From NCBI GenBank assembly GCA_964394585.1, contig CAYMYI010000053.1:1-26559 (forward strand): a stretch of 26,559 bases of DNA. The letters run 5' to 3'. This document shows, in pieces, positions 1 through 8,801 of the stretch (its first letter is position 1; every line of letters starts with the position of its first letter). This stretch comes from CAYUJH01 sp964394585. GTDB lineage: Bacteria > Bacteroidota > Bacteroidia > Cytophagales > Flammeovirgaceae. Below the pieces are notes generated by a model. That model searched no databases. It had not been told where the DNA came from and saw only the letters and a program-made list of their open reading frames with translations. The position numbers and the translations under genes were made by a program.

Positions 1-1010
1 TCTAGCTCAAACTGGTACTGCATTTGGATGGCTGACTGCCTGTTTTTTAGACGTAAGAGTGAATCGTCGTAAAATTTGTATTGTTTGTAGGCATTGTAAG
101 CTTGAGCTAAGTTTCCCTTTTGCTCTTCTGTTTGAGCAATAGATTGGTAAAGCGTTGCCATTTCGCGTATACCGCCCACTTTTTGAGCGATGGCAAGGCC
201 TCCTTGAAAATGTTTTGCAGCTTTTTCCAGATTTCCTTGTTTGAGATAGATGGTACCTAAGCATTGGTTTACAAATGCCAAATCGAGAAGGGGGTAGTCC
301 TCCTGCAGTGTATCCAGTATAGTTTTGGCTTCTTTGGCATAAAGTAAGGCAGGGGCTAACTCATTTTTCTCGATATATATTTCGCTACGGTTGGTAAGGT
401 AAAACGCATATTCGCCTGGCAACTGGAGGGTTTTAGAAATCTGCATAGCCGTATCGTTGTATGCCAGTGCCTTATCGTAATTCTTATACTGAGAACGGAA
501 AAAATCGCCGTGATTGCTATAAATGACCGCCACGGCTTTATTATGGATATTGTGCTTTCGGGCGTAGTTTAATGCTTCGGTTCGGAACTGAATTGCCCGC
601 TCATACAAACCGAGGCGAACGTTGTCAAAAGCGAGGATCTCTAAAACTCGAAGCCGCGTGTTTTTATCGGCAATAGTTTTAGATAGTTTTTCTTGTTCGA
701 GTGTGCATGAATGCGCTTTATTGTAATCTCCAAAAAGATTGTAGATGTAATGCAACATCCGAAGTGCTTCAATTCTATTGAGGGTGTCTGTAAGAATTGC
801 CTCGTCTTGTAAGGCTTGCTGCGCAAATTGGAGGGCTTGCTTGGGTTTATTTGAACGGTATAGTTCTGCACTATCGATTAGCGCTTCATAAGGGAGTATA
901 CCCTGCGCATATCCCCGTTGAAAAGGATGCAGGGAAGCACCCATAAGGCAGGCAAGTGCGATGCAGTGCTTGTAGAATTTCCCTAAATTGAAAACAGATA
1001 TTTTTCCCAA
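1..1010 (-). CDS. Exported TPR protein, N-terminal part of a probable sensor (3' end outside window)
   Basis: The minus strand reads open from about 1010 to the left edge without a stop. The product begins with a signal peptide: basic start, hydrophobic core CIALACLMGASL, then an AQG-type cleavage site. About 290 residues of helical TPR repeats follow, for example the stretches around EYAFYLTNRSEIYIEKN and CLGTIYLKQGNLEKAAKHF. The visible end (NRQSAIQMQYQFEL) resembles the junction where Bacteroidota TPR sensors pass into a coiled coil, a membrane helix and then a histidine kinase, LuxR or SpoIIE output; which output applies here cannot be seen. I chose the TTG at 1010 because the first ATG, at 944, falls inside the signal-peptide core. 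The start remains uncertain. No in-frame ATG lies between 1010 and the upstream stop. Confidence 0.72.
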   Translation of the reverse strand, partial: MGKISVFNLGKFYKHCIALACLMGASLHPFQRGYAQGILPYEALIDSAELYRSNKPKQALQFAQQALQDEAILTDTLNRIEALRMLHYIYNLFGDYNKAHSCTLEQEKLSKTIADKNTRLRVLEILAFDNVRLGLYERAIQFRTEALNYARKHNIHNKAVAVIYSNHGDFFRSQYKNYDKALAYNDTAMQISKTLQLPGEYAFYLTNRSEIYIEKNELAPALLYAKEAKTILDTLQEDYPLLDLAFVNQCLGTIYLKQGNLEKAAKHFQGGLAIAQKVGGIREMATLYQSIAQTEEQKGNLAQAYNAYKQYKFYDDSLLRLKNRQSAIQMQYQFEL

Positions 1011-1052
1011 GAATAACAATAAGCTAATTAATTGTAATGAATACGTTAAATA

Positions 1053-1060
1053 CAAATATA
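1053..1060 (-). promoter_or_regulatory. Candidate -7 promoter box for the TPR gene
   Basis: The minus strand reads TATATTTG, an exact match to the Bacteroidota -7 consensus TAnnTTTG, about 43 bases upstream of the proposed TTG start. No convincing -33 TTG box is seen at the usual spacing; a TGTTAACG stretch lies in about the right place. This is a consensus match only. Confidence 0.35.
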
Positions 1061-1125
1061 TTGTTTACATACGTTAACATGAAATCTTTCTGAATTACCG
1101 CCCCCTTCGGTACAATCTACTGAGA

Positions 1126-2511
1126 TTAGTCTCCCAGTTTTTGGGCAAAGTAGGTTTCGAGTTCAGGCACTTTTAAATAATTCACTAGGATATTTTTGTT
1201 CTCATCGAGAATATATACCGAAGGTGTACTCATGATGTGGTAATCTTGCATAAGCTGCGATGAGGTTTCGCCACCCATTGCATTTACCCAGGTAAGCGAT
1301 TTTTCTTCAATATATTTTTTCCATCGTTCAGGGTCGCTTCCTATGTTGACGGCCATCACTTCTAAACCTTTAGTGCGGTACATATCATACACATTTTTTA
1401 GAATAGGGGTTTGTTGGCGGCAATGGCTACAGTCGGGGTCGTAAAAGTAGAGCACAATGTATTTGCCCTCTACATTTTGTAAGTTGATAGGCTTTCCGTC
1501 CTTATTAGTTCCTTGGATACTTGGGGCTGCATCGCCTATTTTATTTTTAGGAGGTGCTGTTGTAACCTTAGCATTTAGCATAAATTTGAGCTTATCGTCC
1601 ATCCAATCGGCTTTACCTGCCAAAAAGTAGTCGCGGGCTAAGTAATCGAATACAATATTCCCCCAGGGCTGTCGCAGTGTTTCAAACTTACCGGTCAGTG
1701 CGGTGAGTGTATACCGATAAAAAGGGCGTGATACCTTGGATTTTTCAAGCAATCGGTCTACAGCAACTTTCGCCGAATCGGGGTGTGGCGCAGTAAGTTG
1801 GTCGATGTACTCGTCTAAGCGGGCATGGTAAATTGGTGTCATCAATAAGTTAGGCTCATTAAAATCGATGTTATCGAAGAAATGGTGTCGATAAAACCAT
1901 CGTTGAAATTCAGCGGTTGCATAACCGTTTTCATTTTTGGGTGCAGTTTCGGGTATGCTTGGTCGGGTCATCATGTTAACTAGTTTCCCCAAGAAAACGC
2001 CTTGGTATTTCCTCGCCAGCGCATGCTGAAAATCGTTGATTGCTATGTTGAGCGTTTCCATTTGTTGTTGGAGCTCATCTCGCTGTTCAGGATTACTCTG
2101 TGCTTTGCGAGCAAGCTCGGCGTATACCTGTTGATTTTTCACGATTTCGCGCTGTAGACTGTTAAAGCTCTGTGCTTGTTCAGAACCTACTACTTGCATT
2201 GTGTTAATGAAGTCAGGCGCTTCTACTGTAACAGCAAATTGCTGGTCGGCAACTAATATTTCGAAGCCTCCGCGCGAGGTGTTTACAAAGTAGAGCCCTT
2301 TAGCTAAGTTATCGGCTCCCGCGAAAGTGGCTTTACCGTTGGTGATACGCGCCGTATCGACCACCGATTTTACCTTCCCGTAGTAAAAGCCAAGCATGAT
2401 ATCTTCTTCTTTTTCAAGACCTTCAATCGTAACTTCTATACGATATTGCGCCATTGCCGTGTATGTGAGTAACAGGCAGAATGCGAGTAGGCTATACCAA
2501 AATTTCATCAT
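1126..2511 (-). CDS. TlpA/ResA-like thiol:disulfide oxidoreductase with N-terminal DUF4369-like domain
   Basis: A 461-residue exported protein with a signal peptide at residues 1-21 (core YSLLAFCLLLTYTAMAQ). Residues about 23-110 look like the DUF4369 beta domain common in front of Bacteroidota TlpA proteins (IEVTIEGLEKEEDIMLGFYYGK). A helical linker follows. A thioredoxin-fold domain occupies about 325-461, with the redox motif C-S-H-C at 361-364 after the typical YFYDPD strand, and the cis-proline-type STPSVYILDEN near the end. Family members reduce or shuffle disulfides in the periplasm, or on the outer-membrane side in this phylum. The substrate is unknown. The gene diverges from the NlpC/P60 gene across about 200 bases. 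Two adjacent ATGs make the start slightly ambiguous, but the signal peptide fixes the region. Confidence 0.9.
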   Translation of the reverse strand: MMKFWYSLLAFCLLLTYTAMAQYRIEVTIEGLEKEEDIMLGFYYGKVKSVVDTARITNGKATFAGADNLAKGLYFVNTSRGGFEILVADQQFAVTVEAPDFINTMQVVGSEQAQSFNSLQREIVKNQQVYAELARKAQSNPEQRDELQQQMETLNIAINDFQHALARKYQGVFLGKLVNMMTRPSIPETAPKNENGYATAEFQRWFYRHHFFDNIDFNEPNLLMTPIYHARLDEYIDQLTAPHPDSAKVAVDRLLEKSKVSRPFYRYTLTALTGKFETLRQPWGNIVFDYLARDYFLAGKADWMDDKLKFMLNAKVTTAPPKNKIGDAAPSIQGTNKDGKPINLQNVEGKYIVLYFYDPDCSHCRQQTPILKNVYDMYRTKGLEVMAVNIGSDPERWKKYIEEKSLTWVNAMGGETSSQLMQDYHIMSTPSVYILDENKNILVNYLKVPELETYFAQKLGD

Positions 2512-2711
2512 TTGTCTTTTTATTAGCGTGTATTTCAGAAATGGATATTACTTCAGCAAAATAATGCATACAAAACACCAAATGTACGATGTATCCTCTA
2601 TTACAACAGGATACCCTTTGTATTCGCTCCTTTCTTGAGTTACCCTCTTCGATTTTAAGTATCTTTAAAAAGCCTTAACAAAATATTGTTTAACTGCTAA
2701 AATCAAAGTCT

Positions 2712-3548
2712 ATGGAAGGGGTTACGTTCATTACAGATGAAATAGGTAATAAAACTCATGTACTGATTGAGTTAAAACTACACGCTGATTTGCTGCGTAA
2801 GTTTTTTAGAAAAACCGGCTTAAGCCCAGAAGGTACAGCTCCAATTACTCCAAGGAAATTGCGACTTACCGAAGTTGGTGAGCTAGTACCTTTACAGGTA
2901 GACCAAGAAGTAGCGGCAATACGAGCAGAGCACCAAGCGCGCATTAACGCTTTAGAAGCCATGATTGCCGAGCAAACCGAAAAAATAGAAGAACTTGACG
3001 AGAAGATTGATGCCTATGAAGACCGTGTAGAGGCTTATGAGCAAGAAAAAAGAGCGCATGAAGAAGCCCAATTAAGGCACGAAAGCCAAGCAGTGGCAGA
3101 AACAGGGAAACGTTTGCCCATCGAGGGAACTTCAAAAGAGGAAGCCAAAGCAGCTAAAAAAGTAAAAGTGAAGGAAATTTTGCAGAAAGCAGAGTCGCTG
3201 ATGGGAACTAAGCACGTAATAGGCGGCTTAGGCGCCGACGGTATAGATTGTTCAGGGCTCACCACCGTTTCGTTTAAGGCGGCAGGGATTGCCTTACCAC
3301 GAACCTCGGGGAGGCAAGCAGAAGTAGGAAAACCAGTGGAAGCAAAAGAAAAACTCAAATCGGGCGATTTGGTGTTTTTTGACAGCGGAAAACCCGGTAA
3401 ACTCAATCACGTGGGGATTGTACACGAAACCTCTAACCCTAACGATGTGAAGTTTATCCACACTTCCACCAGCCGCGGCGTGATGATTTCCTCACTTTCC
3501 AACGGTTTTTGGGCTACATGCTATCTGAAAGGGCAGCGAATTGTATAA
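2712..3548 (+). CDS. NlpC/P60-family cysteine peptidase without signal peptide
   Basis: A 278-residue protein. The C-terminal 125 residues form an NlpC/P60 papain-like domain with a likely catalytic triad of C180 (IDCSGL), H233 (LNHVGIV) and H250 (FIHTSTS). Such enzymes usually cut peptidoglycan stem peptides. Residues about 64-125 are a charged coiled coil rich in E, A, K and Q. The first 35 residues (VTFITDEIGNKTHVLIEL) have no signal peptide and weakly resemble the opening strand of Phd/RelB-type antitoxins; that resemblance is by eye only. Lack of export is odd for a cell-wall hydrolase, so it could act in the cytoplasm, be released by another route, or have a different substrate. A clear terminator follows. 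Confidence 0.85.
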   Translation: MEGVTFITDEIGNKTHVLIELKLHADLLRKFFRKTGLSPEGTAPITPRKLRLTEVGELVPLQVDQEVAAIRAEHQARINALEAMIAEQTEKIEELDEKIDAYEDRVEAYEQEKRAHEEAQLRHESQAVAETGKRLPIEGTSKEEAKAAKKVKVKEILQKAESLMGTKHVIGGLGADGIDCSGLTTVSFKAAGIALPRTSGRQAEVGKPVEAKEKLKSGDLVFFDSGKPGKLNHVGIVHETSNPNDVKFIHTSTSRGVMISSLSNGFWATCYLKGQRIV

Positions 3549-3570
3549 GTAGAAAATCAAAATTTTTGTA

Positions 3571-3604
3571 AAACGTGCTATGTTTCGGTGTAGCACGTTT
3601 TTTA
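3571..3604 (+). terminator. Rho-independent terminator after the NlpC/P60 gene
   Basis: A perfect 10-bp stem, AAACGTGCTA (3571-3580) pairing with TAGCACGTTT (3591-3600), closes a 10-base loop and runs into a T tract. It starts about 22 bases after the stop codon at 3546-3548. Confidence 0.85.
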
Positions 3605-3651
3605 TTTGTCAGATATATGAATATAAAACCTTTAAATCAATTTGAAAAAAC

Positions 3652-4335
3652 ATGATGAAGTCGATTCTACTAACCGTAGGAGTGCTTTTGGGAAGCACGG
3701 CATTATATGCACAATGCCAAAATTGCCCACCGCAAGGAGCGGATAGTCTTTCGTATTGTTATACTAACACGAACTTATTTGAAGAGCGTTGCGCTTCTTT
3801 TACTGAAGGAATGCGCACCATGGTATTTGCTGCGGGAAAGAAAAGCATAACCGTACCTTTACCCCAGGAGGGGGAGTCAAAAATGCGTCATCTTTCCGAT
3901 ATGGCTCGCGACAGTCGATATAAAAAATTGAAAGCACTCGATTTTTTATTCATCCATGAAGCGCTCGTAGCTTGGGACTCCGCACAGATGGATATCGGCT
4001 ATACATTTACCAAAAGTGGGCTTGGGGTTAAAATGGTAAGAGAAGGCGATGGAGCGTTGCCCGAAAAAGGAAAAACAGTGGTAGTACACTACACAGGATA
4101 TTTAAAAGATGGTAGTAAATTCGATAGTTCGGTAGACCGAGGAACGCCGTTTGAATTTCCTTTAGGAGCAGGGCGTGTGATTAAAGGGTGGGACGAAGGC
4201 ATTGCCATGCTGAAAGTGGGGAGCAAAGCGATGCTGAAAATTCCGCCAGATTTAGGGTATGGAAGCCGAAGTGCAGGGAAAATTCCTCCAAATTCGACCC
4301 TCTATTTCGAAGTAGAACTACTAGAAGTTAAGTAA
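3652..4335 (+). CDS. Exported FKBP-type peptidyl-prolyl cis-trans isomerase
   Basis: A 227-residue protein. Residues 1-20 are a signal peptide ending ALYAQ. A cysteine-containing N-terminal region follows (CQNC at 22-25, then two more cysteines by about residue 47). A complete FKBP domain occupies about 120-227: GKTVVVHYTGYLKDGSKFDSS, the GAGRVIKGWDEG loop, and IPPDLGYG...IPPNSTLYFEVELLEV. FKBP domains of this kind catalyse X-Pro isomerisation and act as folding helpers in the envelope. The start has two consecutive ATG codons (3652 and 3655); either gives a good signal peptide. It lies between two hairpin terminators, so it is probably transcribed alone. Confidence 0.92.
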   Translation: MMKSILLTVGVLLGSTALYAQCQNCPPQGADSLSYCYTNTNLFEERCASFTEGMRTMVFAAGKKSITVPLPQEGESKMRHLSDMARDSRYKKLKALDFLFIHEALVAWDSAQMDIGYTFTKSGLGVKMVREGDGALPEKGKTVVVHYTGYLKDGSKFDSSVDRGTPFEFPLGAGRVIKGWDEGIAMLKVGSKAMLKIPPDLGYGSRSAGKIPPNSTLYFEVELLEVK

Positions 4336-4340
4336 AAAAA

Positions 4341-4376
4341 AAGAGGCGATTCCTTAGGTAAAGGATCGCCTCTTTT
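4341..4376. terminator. Bidirectional hairpin terminator between convergent genes
   Basis: AGAGGCGAT...CCT pairs with AGG...ATCGCCTCT (about 4342-4354 against 4361-4372). The stem is flanked by an A tract on the left and a T tract on the right, so it can terminate both the FKBP gene (plus) and the DUF2723 gene (minus), whose stops lie on either side. Confidence 0.85.
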
Positions 4377-4397
4377 CGTTTTTATCAACTACGCTGT

Positions 4398-7300
4398 TTA
4401 TTGAAGGTAACTTTCGATGGACTCGAGCAATGTTGAAAACTTCGCATTGTATTCTTCAGCTTTTTGCTGGTAGATCTCTTGTTCTTCTTTTGCGGTTTCA
4501 ATTTTTGCTTCTAAATCACCGGGTTCATCGGAAATGAGCATCTCGTTTTCCAAACGTTCCACTTTTAGAATAGCCGTTCGTGCTAACCTCCGATACATGA
4601 AACTAAGTTGTTGCATGGTAATGAGGCTACGTTGCCGCATATCAGCGTTATTATAATTAGTGTTTACGATGTACGCAATATCTTCTGTAGAACGTCGGCT
4701 TAAAATATCTACAATTTCGTTGGCTTTATCGTGCGCTCCTAGCTTATGATATAACTCAGCATACCTTGTTGTGAAAAAGCTATAGGGAATAGAAAAGTCC
4801 GGCATTTTTTCGAGTGCTTCATCGAGAATTTTCTCAGCTTCTTCTGGTTTATTTTGCTGGTATAGTGCCTCCGCCAAACGATAGTAAGAGTTGCGCGTGT
4901 TAGAACCAAATTTCTTATACTCTTCATCATGATAAGTATTGGGGTCATCAAGACCTCGGAACTCAAACGTTTTGATGTTCTCCAACATGGCTGCCACATT
5001 TACTTCGCCAACGTCCGATGTATTGGTCGATTTTATAGGAACTAACCGATACGTCATGCCTTCGAGTTGTAAATAATCACGCAAATCCATATTCAATGTA
5101 TTTGCAGAAGTATTGTTGAAGTAGATGGGGCGTTCCCATTCGTTCGTTACGATTAAATCAAGAAGAGCCAATTCATTTTTAAAGATATGCGATGCACCAG
5201 GGCGGAGTTGCCAAGTCATCCGATCGACCACGCGGTTTTCTTTTCCTTCAGGGATAGCGTCTTTAGAAATGACGGATTCTTTGTCAACATCGAGGAAGAA
5301 ACTTTTCGATAATAGTTTAGCAGTGAAATCGCCACCTTGCAAAGCTACCAATACACTGCGGTTATTTTTGTTGACCAACTCGATGTACTTCCTTGCATTT
5401 ACTGGGCTTTCCGTTTCTTCTACTAAGGGAACGTAATCATTTTTACCTTGTAGATAATTTTCCGGGTCGATACTTAACGGGATAGGCTCCGACTCATATA
5501 CTTGCTGGCGCATTTGGTCGATATACCAATCGGTACTGAAATAACTGAGTACGATTACACGTACATCGGTTCGGAAGCCTTCAACATCTTGCACATACCA
5601 CAACGGGAACGTATCGTTATCGCCACCGGTAAACAAAATGGCATTAGGAGCACAGCTTCTTAAGGTATTTTTTGCCTGGTCGATGGAATGATAGCGGTTA
5701 GAGCGGTCGTGGTTATCCCACCCGTTTGCAGCCATAACCCCGGGGACGAGGAGCCCAATTACTCCGGCAATGGCTGCAGCGATGGCTTTATTCTTCAAGA
5801 GTTTTTCAATGCCCTCGGCGATGGCGAGCACGCCAAATCCTATCCAAATACAAAATGCGTAGAACGAACCCACATAAATATAATCGCGCTCGCGAGGTTC
5901 TGTAGGTGGGGAGTTGAGATAGAGCACTAAGCCTAAGCCGGTTACGAAGAACAACAGCATAGTAGTCCAGAAGATAGGCGTATCTTTTCGTAAATGGAAG
6001 AAAGCACCAATGAGCCCTAAAATGAGAGGGAGCATATAGAAGTTACTACGGCCTTTATTAGTCGCTAACGATTCGGGAAGTTCCTGTAAATCGTCGAAGG
6101 GGGTAAGCCAACTAGCTTCTTTATCGTCGCTAGCTCTACCGGCAAAATTCCACATGAAGTATCGGAAATACATATGTCCAAATTGGTAACGGAACATATA
6201 ATAAAGGTTATCGCGGAAAGTAGGTCTTTCGTTTTCGCCCAGTCCGATCCAATCTCGATAAAGTTCGGAGTGCCCTGGTTGCTGGCTGTATATACGCGGT
6301 AGAAGCATGTTATCGTCGTATTTTGCCGACGTTTTATAGTCGTACACCTCATAGCGGTCGCCACGTTTACGATAGATGGGTTCGCCGCGTTCCATGCCAG
6401 TACGCTCTGCAGTAAACACATGGCCGTATAAGAGCGGACGGTTTCCATACTGTTCACGCTTTAGATAGGAAACAAAGCTTACCACATTTTCAGGGTTATT
6501 TTCGTCGATAGGGGGGTCAAAATTTGAACGAACCACTATAAGCCCATACGAAGCATAGCCAATCAGGATAAAGGCTAACCCTAATAAAGACATGTTCAAT
6601 ACAATTTTCCTATGCTTTTGGGTGTAGATAATGCCATACACCAAGGCTCCTAAAAATAGTGCTATAAAAAAGATAAGTCCCGAGCCAAAAGGCATCCCAA
6701 GAGCATTCACGAAGAATACTTCAAATTTTCCGGCAATAGAAGGTAGCCCAGGAATTACTCCATACATAATAATGAGAATAATTCCACCACTCACGGCTAG
6801 AGTAGCCAAAATACCACCACGTGTAATATTTGGGTACTTCTTAAAGTAGTAGATAAGCCCTAATGCTGGGATAGTTACCAAGTTGAGTAGGTGAACTCCG
6901 ATAGAAAGCCCCATCATGTAGGTGATTAAGATGAGCCAGCGGTTAGAGTCCGATTCGTTTTCAATATATTCCCACTTGAGCATTGCCCATACCACAAACG
7001 CTGTAAAAAAGGACGACATGGCGTATACTTCGGCTTCTACCGCAGAAAACCAAAATGAGTCAGAAAATGTATAAGCTAGAGCACCAATAGCTCCGGCCGC
7101 CATGAGGGATACCGTTTGCCCGGTATCGTACCCGTTTTCTTTAGGTTTCATAAATTTCATGGCAAGCAGTACGATAGTCCAGAACAGGAAAAGAATAGTA
7201 AATGCACTGGAAAACACCGAAAGTAAATTAATTGCATAACTTACCTTTTCTACATCGCCTAGAGCAAGGAACGAAAACAACCGCCCACACAATAAAAAGA

Positions 7301-7466
7301 AGGGGGCACCTGGCGGGTGCGGAACCATCAGTTTGTACGACACGGCAATGAACTCTCCGCAGTCCCAGAAACTAGCCGTATCTTCCATGGTAATCCAATA
7401 TACCAATGTGGCAATGGCGAAAATACTCCAGCCTGTGAGATTATTAATACTTCTAAATGTCTTCAT
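4398..7466 (-). CDS. DUF2723 family polytopic membrane protein (GT-C-like, PMT-type) with C-terminal TPR
   Basis: A 1022-residue protein. The N-terminal half carries about 11-13 hydrophobic helices. Near the start is the conserved acidic motif SFWDCGEF (D35, E38) after the first helix, followed by PHPPGAPFF, both typical of DUF2723. This family is classed with GT-C glycosyltransferases resembling protein O-mannosyltransferases and is expected to move a sugar from a lipid carrier to an extracytoplasmic acceptor. That reaction is inferred from the fold, not shown here. Residues about 600-800 form a soluble domain. Residues about 855-935 contain TPR-like repeats (SYYRLAEALYQQNKPEEAEKILDEAL). The last 70 residues are a charged coiled coil. 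The gene stands alone, diverging from the serine dehydratase gene. Confidence 0.88.
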   Translation of the reverse strand: MKTFRSINNLTGWSIFAIATLVYWITMEDTASFWDCGEFIAVSYKLMVPHPPGAPFFLLCGRLFSFLALGDVEKVSYAINLLSVFSSAFTILFLFWTIVLLAMKFMKPKENGYDTGQTVSLMAAGAIGALAYTFSDSFWFSAVEAEVYAMSSFFTAFVVWAMLKWEYIENESDSNRWLILITYMMGLSIGVHLLNLVTIPALGLIYYFKKYPNITRGGILATLAVSGGIILIIMYGVIPGLPSIAGKFEVFFVNALGMPFGSGLIFFIALFLGALVYGIIYTQKHRKIVLNMSLLGLAFILIGYASYGLIVVRSNFDPPIDENNPENVVSFVSYLKREQYGNRPLLYGHVFTAERTGMERGEPIYRKRGDRYEVYDYKTSAKYDDNMLLPRIYSQQPGHSELYRDWIGLGENERPTFRDNLYYMFRYQFGHMYFRYFMWNFAGRASDDKEASWLTPFDDLQELPESLATNKGRSNFYMLPLILGLIGAFFHLRKDTPIFWTTMLLFFVTGLGLVLYLNSPPTEPRERDYIYVGSFYAFCIWIGFGVLAIAEGIEKLLKNKAIAAAIAGVIGLLVPGVMAANGWDNHDRSNRYHSIDQAKNTLRSCAPNAILFTGGDNDTFPLWYVQDVEGFRTDVRVIVLSYFSTDWYIDQMRQQVYESEPIPLSIDPENYLQGKNDYVPLVEETESPVNARKYIELVNKNNRSVLVALQGGDFTAKLLSKSFFLDVDKESVISKDAIPEGKENRVVDRMTWQLRPGASHIFKNELALLDLIVTNEWERPIYFNNTSANTLNMDLRDYLQLEGMTYRLVPIKSTNTSDVGEVNVAAMLENIKTFEFRGLDDPNTYHDEEYKKFGSNTRNSYYRLAEALYQQNKPEEAEKILDEALEKMPDFSIPYSFFTTRYAELYHKLGAHDKANEIVDILSRRSTEDIAYIVNTNYNNADMRQRSLITMQQLSFMYRRLARTAILKVERLENEMLISDEPGDLEAKIETAKEEQEIYQQKAEEYNAKFSTLLESIESYLQ

Positions 7467-7718
7467 AATAGGTTGATAGTTAATGCTCTAGCATCAAATC
7501 AATGTGGGTTACAAATGCAGAAATTTTACTAAAACTGGCAAGGCGATTCTTGCATAAAGGTCGCTAAAATAGCAATTTAGGGGGTAAATTCGATGCGAAA
7601 GATTGTTAAAGCCCCATGAGGTTAAATGCACTCTTAGCAGGCGATAAATGCCAAAAAAGCTACTTAGCTAGGTATGGTATCTTGCAACACATAAACCTTT
7701 AAAACAACACAAAAAAAT

Positions 7719-8411
7719 ATGCCTGAAAGAAGTAGTATTTTCGATATGGTAGGTCCGGTGATGATCGGGCCATCGAGCTCACATACCGCCGGAGTAGCCC
7801 GTATTGGTCGGGTTGCCTATAAGCTCCTTGGAGGAAGCCCACAAGAAGCCGAAATTACCTTTTACAATTCGTTTGCAAGAACCTATGAGGGACATGGCAG
7901 CGACCGTGCAATTATTGGGGGGCTGCTCGGCTATCTGCCCGATGATGTCCGCCTACGCGATGCACTAGACCATGCCAGGGAAGTCGGCATGGTGTTTCAG
8001 TTCAAACCGATAGGTAATGCCTCCATTCACCATCCTAACACAGTGAAGTTAAAACTGCAAAGGGGCGAAGAATCGCTTACCATGATAGGGGTGAGCCGTG
8101 GAGGGGGTGTCATCAAAATTAGTGAAGTGAATGGCTTCCCTTCTAACTTTAGTGCCGATGACCACACCATGATTATCCAAGCCGATGACCGAAAAGGGAG
8201 TATTTCCTTTATTGCGAGTGTACTTGCACAAGACGACTGCAATATCGCTGATATGATGGTTTCGCGAAGAGGGAAAAATCAAATTGCCTGTCATTTCATA
8301 GAAATGGACTCAGGACTGCGCGAAATAACACTTCAGTACCTGCAAAGTCTTCCTTGGATACACGATGTGAAGTACATTCCTAAAATTGCAGAGAGTAGCC
8401 AACCCATGTGA
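7719..8411 (+). CDS. sdaAB: L-serine ammonia-lyase (Fe-S dependent), beta subunit
   Basis: A 230-residue protein matching the beta subunit of two-component iron-sulfur L-serine dehydratase, which deaminates serine to pyruvate together with an alpha subunit that carries the Fe-S cluster. The N-terminal signature is MVGPVMIGPSSSHTAGVARIG, followed by FYNSFARTYEGHGSD and the HPNTVKL region. An ACT-type regulatory domain occupies about 145-225 (IIQADDRKGSISFIASVLAQDDCNIADMMV). Length is normal for the subunit. The alpha subunit, usually next door in two-subunit systems, is absent from this window: the DNA that follows is a 390-base stretch and then a LacI regulator. Confidence 0.93.
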   Translation: MPERSSIFDMVGPVMIGPSSSHTAGVARIGRVAYKLLGGSPQEAEITFYNSFARTYEGHGSDRAIIGGLLGYLPDDVRLRDALDHAREVGMVFQFKPIGNASIHHPNTVKLKLQRGEESLTMIGVSRGGGVIKISEVNGFPSNFSADDHTMIIQADDRKGSISFIASVLAQDDCNIADMMVSRRGKNQIACHFIEMDSGLREITLQYLQSLPWIHDVKYIPKIAESSQPM

Positions 8412-8801
8412 AAAATTACACTTTTTTCTTAGGGGAAGTATCAGAAGCTTGGGTATCGTGGCGAAACATGGCTGTAACATCCCAACACATGAGTGGGCAT
8501 TTGGGTACCACTGCACTATTGCGTTTCCAGGGGTTTTCCCTTCTGTTCTGTATAGCTTTTTTAACTTTTTCTTTCATTGTGAGGAAAACGTAGAGTGCAG
8601 GTAAAATGTTTAAATGCCTGTTAGTGCTTATAAAAGAGCAGGCAAACGATTGGTGCAGAACGCATCCTACAATGTTTTGAATTGAGGCGATGCACATAGA
8701 AATGTAATAAAGGTTATACGAGTTGTGGCTTTTCTTCGCTTAGGTATTCGCTTGATGAAGAAATATCATTAATTTCACTAGGTATTAACCAATTGACACA
8801 T
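8412..8801. other. Largely non-coding stretch between sdaAB and the LacI-type gene
   Basis: This is 390 bases with no ORF on the plus strand that resembles a protein family. One small minus-strand ORF (8416-8577) is listed separately. No strong terminator is visible after sdaAB. The last ~60 bases before 8802 should hold the promoter of the LacI-type gene, but I see no clean TAnnTTTG box there. Confidence 0.5.
8416..8577 (-). CDS. Possible small basic protein, unknown (53 aa)
   Basis: A minus-strand ORF of 53 codons begins MKEKVKKAIQNRRENPW, contains PKCPLMC and ends with the tail SPKKKV. It is basic, has no membrane helix, and is convergent to sdaAB with only 4 bases between stop codons. 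Its lysine-rich start and orderly codon use look more gene-like than other short frames here. I do not recognise a family, and a chance ORF remains quite possible. A longer frame reaching 8697 has an unconvincing N-terminus. Confidence 0.28.
   Translation of the reverse strand: MKEKVKKAIQNRRENPWKRNSAVVPKCPLMCWDVTAMFRHDTQASDTSPKKKV

Noticed and set aside
1061..1080. Palindromic-looking GTTTACATACGTTAAC upstream of the TPR gene
   Set aside because: On close reading the two halves repeat imperfectly as direct repeats, not as an inverted repeat; no clear operator.
2944..3406. Minus-strand frames opposite the NlpC/P60 gene
   Set aside because: They are mirror frames of a gene with an intact catalytic domain and show no domain of their own.
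6065..6457. 130-residue minus-strand frame inside the DUF2723 gene
   Set aside because: It lies wholly within a strongly supported gene in another frame, with cysteine- and threonine-rich chance composition.
8793..8801. TTG start three codons upstream of the LacI-type ATG
   Set aside because: The ATG at 8802 places the helix-turn-helix at the usual distance from the N-terminus; the TTG adds nothing.
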